From Megalobrama amblycephala (taxonomy: Eukaryota; Chordata; Actinopteri; Cypriniformes; Xenocyprididae), in the NCBI RefSeq assembly GCF_018812025.1, contig NC_063049.1, forward strand, positions 35,779,447-35,843,446: a DNA stretch of 64,000 nucleotides. Reading direction: 5' to 3'. Under the pieces are notes generated by a model. The model ran no database searches. It saw nothing but the letters and a program-made list of their open reading frames with translations, and was not told the origin of the DNA. Below, in pieces: positions 14,701 through 26,707 of the stretch. How positions within the stretch are numbered: position 1 is the stretch's first letter; each line of letters starts with the position of its first letter. The position numbers were made by a program, and so were the translations under genes.

Positions 14701-17700
14701 TGACTTCTCGGAAGCTCACCGCCAGGAGAGAGCTATCGGCTGAGAAACTGCAGTTTTTGGGCTTTAAGTTATGGTAGCTTCCCACAAAATCACACGACCA
14801 GAAGTTCTGGTCCTCTAAAACACAAATGGAAATGTTGCGGTGAGACAGGTATGTCTGGATTCAGACTCGTGACCTTTAGTGTTTGACTTCTCAAGCCAAC
14901 ACTAACACCTTTGCAAACGTCTGGAGGGTTTGACTCACGTTGTGTGTCTTCGTCAGCATCCTGACACCATGCTTTGAACTGGCCGTCTTCTGCTGTGGTC
15001 ACCAGCATGGTGGTCTCCTCAGAAGAGCTGAAGCACATGGATATAATCCGATCCATGTGGGCGGCAGTGATGGTAGTGTTCAGTACGAAGCTAATGGGAC
15101 AGAACAATACACAATTACGATCCAGAAATAAAGTCTGTTTAGAAATATATGAAGAGTTCTACACTACAGTTCGAAAGTTTAAAGTGCATTTCTTTTTTTT
15201 GAAAGAAATTAATACTTTAATTCTGCAAGGACTAAGTTGATCATTAAAGACATTTAGAATGTCACAAAAGATTTCTGTTTCAAATAAAAGCTGTTCTTTT
15301 GAACTTACATTTATATCAGGATTATTTGATCAATTGAATAACGGTTTCCCGATAATGATTAAACAGCACAACTGCGTTCAACATTGATTATAATAAAAAA
15401 TATTTCCTAAGCAGCAAATCAGCATATTAGAAAGATTTCTGAAGGATCATGTGACACTGAAGACTGGAATAATGATGCTGAAAAGTCAGCTTTGTCAACA
15501 TACCAATAGTGTATAAAACATAATTTTTTGCCACTTCTGGCAGAAAGTTCTATGGGCCAAACCGAAAATTGATTTCAATTCTGGAATCGAATACTTGTTA
15601 CAAACTTAAAATTTCAATTCCTCTTATCGATTCCTTTGTGTGCATTTTAATACGTCTTTAATCCATTCAAGTGAAAGAAAACCCGCATACTGTTTTCTTT
15701 GCTGCACACACATCCAAATCGCACGCGCAGAAAAAGTGATTTTAATGTGATTTTAAACTATTTAAGCACAAGACTTGCACGCCGTTTTCTGTGCTGGGCA
15801 AACATCCAAAACGCGCACACATCCAAAACGTGTGCACAGAAAGCTGCCTCTCATACTGAATAGAGTGCAAAACTGAACTGAGTTCTCTTCCGTGTTTTTT
15901 TGCATATTCGTGCAGTTTTTAAAGTAACAGCAGCCTAATATTCCTGTTGCCGCCTCTATAATAATGTAAATCAAACAAAAGACAGAGAAAATTCACTCGC
16001 TGTTCTTGACTGAATAACTTCTGTAACTATATTTGTAATGTATATTTTATTTTTAAAGTGCTATTGATACGCACTTTCATGAGATCTGACTGCGGGGCTG
16101 CAGGCTGTGGACACTGGACACGTCAATGCCGTTTACATTTGAAAATAAATGCCGTCGGATTCGGGTCTAATTTCATCAGGTCTGCCTCAGATTGGGTTTT
16201 TCTTTAAAAATAAATAAATTATGCACGTCGGGTTTGGGTAAGAAGTGGCTCGGGTTGATTTGGGTCTTGTACAGATTTTAGGACCCGAGAAGACCTCTAC
16301 TCCAAACTGTGAAAATGTATATGTATATTCTAGTATTAATTGTTTGAGTTTTTACAAATGTACTAATAAATGTATGGTTTATATGATGATGTTATGGTTA
16401 TCACTTTTGATGAAGGATGAGTTCCTAAATGTTTGATTGTTCAGTTAAATAAAATTTACGTTATTTACATGTGGACCATGACAAATATGGCAACATTGTA
16501 CAATTCTTGTACAAATCATATATTTGACATTATTCAAATTTGCATTCCATGCTAGCATGAATACCTTTGCGTTGTCTCATCGAAAGCCCACAGTTTGAGA
16601 AAAAACTCAAGATCTGAGGATTTTTGTCCTCTTTCCTCCACTGTAGCAAGCCAGGACCCTTTTACGTCAAAGGCAGCCTTAACCACTTCAAACTGATCCA
16701 GACCCGCTTCATAAATATATTCTTGCTCCACTATGGCCAGCTGTGAATACAAGAAACAGTCTGTTATGCACACATTTATTCAAAATAGGAAAAACAATGT
16801 TTTACATGAAAAGGGCCCCACAGGTCATGTGAATTCACCTGACATGTTCTTGCAATAATATATGACTCATGTCAGCAGAACAGGATGGAACTTATACACG
16901 AACACGTGATTATTCTCCAGTATTTTCCAATACATACTTCCCCATATACTTGCTTATGCCTGAGAAAAGTTGAGCTTTATCACATCGACTGTCTCAGACT
17001 TACATTGTAGAGATGCTTGTCACGTAGCAGGGAGTAGAACTGCAGATGACCCGGTTTCCCATTCAGCACTAAAGCTTTACTGCGCGGATCAGTCATTAGA
17101 TCAGTCAAAACGGCGTCTCCTGAAAGCATCGGAAGAAATAAACTTTTACTGCCATAGTTGTGAAAGCCAAATGGTTCCTGCAAATGAGACTTTACAAACC
17201 TTTGACTAAACCCTGAATCACTCCAGACACTTTGAAGCTGCTCTCGATAACGGAGATCTCTGAGGAGGAAGAGAAGGCAAATGACAACCCAGAAAGCAGT
17301 GCAAAATTATACCATACTAAAATGTGTGGGCAAAGACTGACTTGTGAATTTGGTGAATTTCACAAAATGCCCAGGTTGTAATGTAAAACAAACTATACTT
17401 TGCATAAAACAAGTGAAGCTATTAAGTTTTTTTGCAATGCAACATTATTTTTGACACACTTTCCTCCCAAATTCTCATTCGCTTAATCTATGTTTTAATC
17501 AAGTGTGATGCTACAAGATTGTATAATTAACAGCCAATCACAGAGAAAGATTTTTTGAATATTTCTGAAGAAGTTTAATTTGCACAGAAAAGCTTCATTT
17601 ATTTAATCTAAAATACAATTTTTTAAAAAATGTTCTAATTTGACATTTTAAAATGTAATTTATTTTCAGCAGCCAATTCTCCAGTCTTCAGTCACATGAT

Positions 17701-20700
17701 CCTGCAAAAATCATTCTAATATGCCGATCTGGTGTTCAAAAATTCATTTTTGATGAATAGAAAGTTCAAATAACAGCTTTTATTTGAAATAGAAATATTT
17801 TGTGACATTATAAATGTCTTTGCTGTCACTTTTGATCCATTTAATGTATCCTTGCTGAATAAAATTATTTTTTTCCCATTTAAAGGATTAGTTCACTTTC
17901 ATATAAAATTACCCCAAGCTTTACTCACCCTCAAGCTATCCTAGGTGTATATGACTTTCTTCTTTCTGATGAACACAATCAGAGAAATATTAATAAATAT
18001 CCTGACGCATCCGAGCTTTATAATGGCAGTGAGCATTACCAAACGGGTATGAGCTGAAGAAAGTGTCTCCATCCACATCCATCCATCATAAACATAAGTA
18101 GAATATGGAAGATGGTCTGGCGGAAGCAAGATATTTTACTTCATAACTAGTTAAATATGAATTTTTTTTTTTTTTTTTTTACACAAAATGCATCGCTTCA
18201 CTTCAGAAGGTCTTTATTAACCCCCCGGAGCCGTGTGGAGTACGTTTATGATGGATGGATGTGGATGGACGCACTTTCTTCAGCTCATACTCGTTTGGTA
18301 ACGCTTACCGCCATTATAAAGCTTGGATGCGTCAGGATATTTATTAATATTTCTCCGACTGTTTTCATCAGAAAGGAGAAAGTCATATACACCTAGCATG
18401 GCTTGAGGTTGAGTAAAGCTTGGGCTAATTTTATTTGAAAGTGAACTAATGCTTTAAGAATTCTAAAATTCTATTAAATTTAAGTGAAAAATCTAAATGA
18501 CCTCAAACGTTTACATGATAGTGTAATTGATACTGTCTTGTGTAGAGGGATTTTAGCCCATTTAGCTCATTTAATCAATGAAATACCACAAAAATATAAA
18601 ACAAAGTAATCAACAAGATGTTTCACTTTTACAGCTGGTTAGAACAAAACCTCCTGGGTTTTTTTGTTTAGCAGAATTTCATATATATTAGGGCTGTCAA
18701 GAGATTAAAATTTGTATCCAATTAATAACGTGATGTGGTGATTAATCTAATTAATCACAAATGAATCGCACAACAAATTTGGCTGAGAAATTACCCCAAA
18801 AGATCATTTAAAGTCATTATTGTGTAAAGCATCAAATAGACATTATAAAAAAGCAGCTTCAGAAAGAAATATTTTATTTCATTCAAAAGAATGTATTACA
18901 CAAACTTTTGGACAATGAGGTTGAGTATATAATGACTGAATTTTCATTTTTGGGTGAACTATACCTTTATTTTATTTTAATTTTTTATTTATTTTGTTAA
19001 TTAATGTGGAGATACGAAAATATTTTTTAATTAAATTATACTTTGAATAAGAAACTAAAACTGCCAGTAGGTGTCAGTAAATGTCTTAATGATTTAGTCA
19101 CCGAGTCATGCATTTATTCATTCGATTCGTTCAAACGGCTGATTCATTCAGGAGTGAAGTAAATGGTTCCCTTTATGAATGTTCCATTGAATCATTTGTT
19201 TACTCAATTCATTCAAAACACGGATTCAGAAATGAAAAACTGCTGTGTGTTGTTTGGAGACGAACAGGTCTGCTTTGTCTTTATATTATTTTCACTAGCA
19301 AAATGTAGCAAAAACAGACAATATTGCGTCTAAAATAACAATATTAACTTCTTATTTAGTGAACTGTTTAATAAAATCAGTATAACATTTGCATTCGTGT
19401 GATATTACAATTTTCTTTAAAAAGTTTGGAGTGAAATTTGTGAGATTCACCCCAAAGCTGAAGACTTACTGTTGTCTGAATGGGAGGTGCAAAACAACTG
19501 CCCATCAGATGATGCAGATACATGTAAAATGGATCCTCCGAGACGGGGCAAGAACTCTTTTTTGTTGTCTTGCCCATACTGCCACTGGACAAGCACTGAC
19601 TCGATGCCTCCACTCAGCAGATTAGTGCCTGTAGAGACAATAAGGGTCGTGTTTTCTCAGATGGGGACTCTTAACACACATTTAACACAGAGGAAGAGGT
19701 GAAAAAGTGTGAAACACACCCAATACCACAGCGCAACCCACCTTCTGGAGTAAAACACAAAGTGTTCACAGCATTGTGATGCCAGTGCAGGGTGGAATAT
19801 GTATACTCCTTTTTTTGATGGAAGTTTCTCCTGTAGCAAAAACAAAGTAAGTTAAACAAAACCTCCAATTCTGATCACGTGACCTGCATATGAACTAAAA
19901 CACTGGACGGTGAACTTTGGCCTTACCATAAGCGAATCTTTCCATCTTCGTGACCGGTGGCGATACAGTCGTCTGTTGGGTGACAGGCTAAGCATGTGAA
20001 TGCGTTTCTGGCTCCTTTTTTATCTGTGGCTGGTAGAGAAAAACTACAAAGAGGACAAAAAACAGTGCAAAATTAAAGGAACAGTTCAGCCAAAAATAAA
20101 AACTGTCATTTACACTCATTACCCCAATGACTTACTTTCTTCCTTTCAACACAAACGGAAATGTTTTTAAAGAATATCCATGTAATAAAAGCAAATGAGG
20201 ATGGGTGCAGTCAAGCAATACGTCATTAAAATTCATTATTCCCTGCTGCATCCACACACAAATATGGTACTTTTTTGTAAAAATCAACAGATATTACTTT
20301 TATGACCAGTACAAATACAGATTTTTATACTATACCAAACTGACTTTGATTAATTATTGTTTTATTTTTGCTATGACAAATAAACGATAACAACAGCATA
20401 GCACTAATTATATTTTACTATTGAATACAACTACTAATAACCAATACGTTTTGTATTTTTATCTTTGTTTTGAGTTATGTGTTAAGCTACACTTTTTTTT
20501 TTTTTACTTAGTTTCAAAAATGTGATTAATATTTTCCAAATTCTTTTGATTATCTATCCAAAAAATACATTAAATAAGTTATGTTTATTTGTATAGCATT
20601 TTTCACAATGCATGTAATTTTCAAGCAGCCTTACAGAGCTGTAAGTGTTAGAAATGTGTTGAAGTTACTGGGTGCTTGTTCTTCAAAAACCAACTGAATG

Positions 20701-23700
20701 GTACGACAACTGATCAAATTTCAAAGTGTGAATATCAGTAATACCTTTTGTGTTCAATAGAAGTCATTCAGTTTTGAAATGACTTGATGGTGAGTAAATG
20801 ACCATTTTCATTTTGAGGTGAACTATTTCTATAAGGTTGTGTTGTCTCAACTTTGTTGTTTTCACAAAAAAGTAGTGGTATTTGAAAAACCAACAGAAAG
20901 CCAAAACACGTGTCATGTGTTCCCTAAGGCCAGTAAATAAGCAGTGTGGTTTGACATGTCCCTACATGTTCTGACCTTTAAAAAGGCTATTCAGGATACA
21001 GGGGTTATTACCTGTATGTCTTCTGCTTCCTGAAGAAATAAACATTAAGTTGGAGGTGCATGGCAAATGCTACGTATTCCCCCTGAAAACACAATTTACA
21101 AAAAACACAATGTTAAGAAACGACTGTTTCTCTCGAGCTAACTAGAAGGTTGCGGGTTCAATTCCTTGAGCTTGAAGAAGTGTACTGGTCTTTCTTATTC
21201 GTACATAACCACAATAAGGTTGAGAAGTCATGATGTGTAATGGCTTTATCAAAACAACTAGTAAAGCTGCAATAGGGTTGCACACGGTACTCAGTCTACA
21301 AAAATAACACCAGGATGTGCCACAATAATTAACCTACAGGGGATTCCAACCATGTTTACTTATCCACATCAACGCTCTTACATGGGCAATGACTGTGCAG
21401 GAGGATGCCGACGGATTTATCCATAACAAGCTGAGCAGGTATGACATAGTTTTCACCCAGAGCAACCTTCACACAGCCAGACATGAACTAATGTTTAATA
21501 TTACATAATAATAATAATATCATGTAGATTGGATTTCAGCTCCTGTCCGGTAGTGAGATTGTAATACAGATTTTTGCAATTAGCCTTAGAAAATATCCAA
21601 TATTGGTCGATAGTGAATGTTTTATTGTGCATGCTCATTTCTCATATTTTACACTTAGATTACCTTTGCTGCCATCTATCGTCACCTAAAGTTAATGTTA
21701 TTGTTTATAAATAACAGTTAAATGTAATTAATCAAATCATAAAAAATAAAAAAAATTATACCGAACATTAAAAAGTTGTGATATCTAAATTTTTATTTGT
21801 TATTTTATTTACACAAAATAATTTTGAATTTTAATATTGGCCATAGCATGAAATTAATCATTGGCTTCTCTGTACCGGTACATCCCTAGGTTTGGACCTT
21901 ATTTACATCAGTATTTTATTTTATTGTACTTACAATCAGATCAACCAAAGCAAATCAACTATAAACGGGGCCTTCTATAGATAGAACTATATAAACAATG
22001 GCTGTTGGTTTGTCTGATTTTCTCTACACTGTAATACCTAACATCATATTTACTAAGTGATTTCATCTCACTCAAATATTACTGAAAGTTCACTGCACTT
22101 ATGAACACAATAACTGATTATATTAAGCAGAACTCAAAATAAATGAGTCACAGCAAAGTTCTAGCAAATTCCCTAGCATGCTTCAGATTCTGTGGGGAGA
22201 GTTGAAATTAAAACACTGCTTCATGACGCTTCAAAGCTTAAAGGATTAGTACACTTTCAAATAAATAAAATAAACTTTTCCAGATAATTTACTCACCCCC
22301 ATGTCATCCAAGATGTTCATGTCTTTCTTTCTTCAGTCGAAAAGAAATTAAGGTTTTTGATGAAAAAATTCCAGGATTATTCTCCTTATAGTGGACTTCA
22401 GTGGTCTCCAGACAGTTGAAGGTCAAAATTACAGTTTCAGTGCAGCTTCAAAAGGCTTTAAATGATACCAGACGAGGAATAAGGGTCTTATCTAGCGAAA
22501 CGATCGGTCATTTTAAAAAAAAAATACAACTGTATATGCTTTATAAACAAACGTTCGCCTTCTATGTGCTTCCGCCAAAACCGCATTTCGGTATTCTCCA
22601 AAAAGTTTACACTGTATGTCCTACACCTTCCCTATCCTACTTACAGAAAAAATGTAACTGGCGCTGCGTTCGTTCCGTAAGTAGAATAAGGAAGGCGTAG
22701 GACATACAGCATAAGCTTTTTGGAGAATATGGAAATGCGGTTTTGGTGGAAGCACTTAGCAGGCGAACATTTGTTTATATAAAGCATATACATTTACATT
22801 TTTTTCAAAAATGACCGATCGTTTCGCTAGATAAGACCCTTATTCCTCATCTGGTATCGTTTAAAGCCCTTTGAAACTGCACTGAAACTGTAATTTTGAC
22901 CTTCATCCGTCTGGAGGCCACTGAAGTCCACTATAAGGAGAATAATCCTGGAATGTTTTCATCAAAAACCTTCATTTCTTTTCGACTGAAGAAAGACAGA
23001 CATGAACATCTTGGATGACATGGGGGTGAGTAAATTATCAGGAAAAGTTTATTTGACAGTGGACTAATCCTTTACCAAATCTTTTGTTTTGAATCAAATT
23101 TCATTTTGAATCAAGATTGTTTTCAAATCTTTTGTTTTGAAGTGGTTCGGAGCATGTATCAAGCTGCCAAAGTCACGCCCCCCAGTGGTGAACCATTGAA
23201 ATTTCGAAACACTTATGATGTAACGAAGCCTCCTTTACTGAAATCACGTGACTTTGGCAGTTTGATACACGCTTCAAACCACTGATTCGAAACAAAAGAT
23301 TTGTAAAGCTTTGAAGCTTCATGAAGCAGTGTTTTGAAATCGCCCATCACTAGATATTGTTGAATAAAGTCGTTATTTTGCTTTTTTGGTACACAAAAAG
23401 TATTCTTGTCGCTTCATAACATTAAGGTTGAACCACTGTAGTCACATGAACTTTTTTAAATATGTCTTTAGTAGCTTGATGGGCATTGAAAGTGTTAATT
23501 GTCTTGCTGGCAACGCTGAGCCGTCGGATTTTAATGAAAAATATCTTAATTTGTGTTTCGAAGATGAACAAAGGTCTTACAGGTGTGGAACGACATGAGG
23601 GTGAGCAATTAATGACAGAATTTTCATTTTTTGGGTGAACTACCCCTTTAAACCATGATCTGTTTCTATTCCAAACTGTCATTGTGTCTTTGTATTGATG

Positions 23701-26344
23701 CAAGTACAGTTTTATTATCAGATGGTTTGTTTTACATTAATAGATTTTTGAACACATAGAAAAGGACCTACACTTTAGCAGGATAACATCAGCTATGTTT
23801 ATAATTCCCAGATTTGTTTAGGATGGCGTAATGTTTTTCTTAATACATGGCCATGTGATGAACCCTAAGTTCCTGTAACGTCTATCAATGTACAGTAGAT
23901 ATTATTAAGAAATGTATCACTTTGAAATGGACTAAAAAGCAGTCAAAACAGAAACCTCAAGGTTGTGCTAAAAACTGAAATGCTTTCAAAACATTCATCA
24001 ACAGACAAGTACTTAAAAAAATAAAAAGGATGTAATAACCACCCTAAAAGAATGTGATGAGTGAGCTCTTACCCCTCGACCGAAGGCTGTGCAGCTGGGG
24101 TTTGGGCTGATATTACTGCAAACACCAGATAGCTCTTTAACCTCCACCTCCTGCTCTGCTGACTTGGGCAGATGTGCGGAAACCAACTGGAAACGCTCTG
24201 GACATACAGACACACAAAGCCCAAAGCTCAGGAAATCTACCTTCTATGCAATGGCCTTCAACTGTTTTATGAACTTCCACCTCATGAACCGTTTGTTAAG
24301 GTCCTGCTTTCGAAATCTTCGAAATCGATTGGCTGGCTTAACCTAAATTAAAGTGCCCCTATTATGCTTTTTTTTTTAAATATACATTACCTTTCACGTA
24401 GTGTGTAATATAGCTGTTTGTGAATATATAAGGTCTGCAAAGTTTCAAAGATCAAAGTGCACAACAAATGGAGTTGGAGTTGGAGAACCGATTTTAAAAA
24501 TGTCAAAAACAAATCGTCAGTAATTCCAGCCTTACTTCCTGCATGAAACTACGTAGGTTTGTAATAAACTAGCATAATGCCCATCTGTGGTCTTCATCAG
24601 CTGCCCGTGAACAATGTCTACCATTTAGAAACGCCCTGCTCAATCTGTGCTTATAATGGTGGTTCGGATTGATCAGCTACTTTTTACAATTTTTTTTGAG
24701 TGGATATGCATTGCTAAGGACTTCATATGGACAACTCTAAAGGTGATTTTCTCAATATTTTGATTTTTTTATTTGCATCTCTGCCAAATATTGTCCTATC
24801 CTAACAAATACATCAAAGGAAAGCTTATTTATTCAGCTTTCAGATGATGTATAAATCTCAATTTAAAAAAATTGACCATTATGGTTTTGTGGGCCAGGGT
24901 CACATATATTAATGGCCGTTTTGTTTCCAGCATGCACTTCAAGCAACCACAACAGACTCTCTGACATCTGACCAATCAGAGCAGAGTAGGCTCTCAGGAA
25001 AGAGGGGTTTAGAGAGACTGAATCCTTTACTGAACCGTTTCAGACATTGTGAGAAAAGAGGTGATGCTTTGAACGAAGTGTTTTTGACCATGTAAACCTA
25101 ATGTAGGAGACCCTGAAAACAAAATTACACATTTTTAATATAATGTAATTGGGGCACTTTTAAAGCCTCTAAATCGGTCGTCTTAGAAACAAAGTTGTGT
25201 TTCTAAAAAGGATTAAAACAATAAGCTCTTTGAGACAAACTAGTAACTTACATTAATTAATATTGCTCTGTTTCGCTGAGATTCGATTGATATAATTTAA
25301 ATTAGTTTTTTCATGTCAGTTTATTATTGTAGCATAATCTTAGATCTACTACACATAAAAAACAAAGTAAACTGTGGTTGGTGGTTTTACGCGTCAGTCA
25401 GGTGGTTTCTTACCGTTTAAGTGGGCAGCTCTTTGCAAAAATAAGCTGCAATGTGAACCAGACAGTCAAAAGCCTGGCTATGCTTGATATCAACATTATT
25501 TTTATTTACATATCAATATTTCTCTAATACAGAGTTGGAAAATAAATCTTCTTCATGCAATATTCAAGAGATTTAGAGTGTCTGCTCCTAATCATCGCAT
25601 CACAAGGATGTGGCAGCAAACTACATTACAACTCAACTCAGCAGTGAAATACATACCATTCGTGGAATCTGTAGCCATTGGAAGATGAAGGAAAATGACT
25701 CCGTCATGTTTCTCGGACACATATAGAGAAACCAATGGGTATCCAATGATAAATGTCTGAAAAATAAAATTAAAACAACATGAAAGGAATGAAAGTCTTT
25801 ACTGTAACAATAGCCTTGCCTTCTTTCACAACACAAACTGTACCTTAATAAGGATGCCGTCAATGTAGTCCCATAATTTAACAGTGCCATCTGCTGAGCA
25901 AGAGTAAACCTGCAGAGGAATTAATAAAAAGCAGAGGATTGTTGTTTATGTAAGGGGTAAAGTAAGCCAGTCAAAATAAACCCCTTTCTATACTCAAGTA
26001 ATGCACACACACACACCTGCAGGTGATTGGCAGGATTGAAGGCGATGCCTGTAACTTGGTTGGTGTGGCCCTGCAGACTACTGAGCCACTCTTCTGTACG
26101 TGTGCTATAGACCTTCACTAAATCTCCAGAGGCGCACAACACAAACCTGCAACCATGAGACATTACGTTTAAGTGATACAGACAATGCCTTTGCAATAAT
26201 ACTTCATGCCTGGATTTACCTGAGAAAAAAGATTCTTGTTCAGTGATTTCATTCATATGCACACTGCAGTTATCAGACACATGCACACATTTGTTTGTTT
26301 TTCCAAAAAAATGGAATTTAACTTTTAACTGTGATCACTTTAAT

Positions 26345-26414
<70 letters not shown>

Positions 26415-26479
26415 CATTATATCTATATCACATTATATCTATACACACATTATATCTATATCTATCTCTCTCTCTCTCT

Positions 26480-26531
<52 letters not shown>

Positions 26532-26626
26532 CACACACACACATATATTCACACACACACACACACATATATTCACACACACACACACACACACATATAT
26601 ATACATATACACATATATATACATAT

Positions 26627-26707
<81 letters not shown>

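Noticed and set aside
21145..21175. tRNA-like B box
   Set aside because: No A box, acceptor stem or anticodon arm could be paired.
22401..22700. 99-codon open frame
   Set aside because: It lies inside a palindromic transposon and does not resemble a protein.
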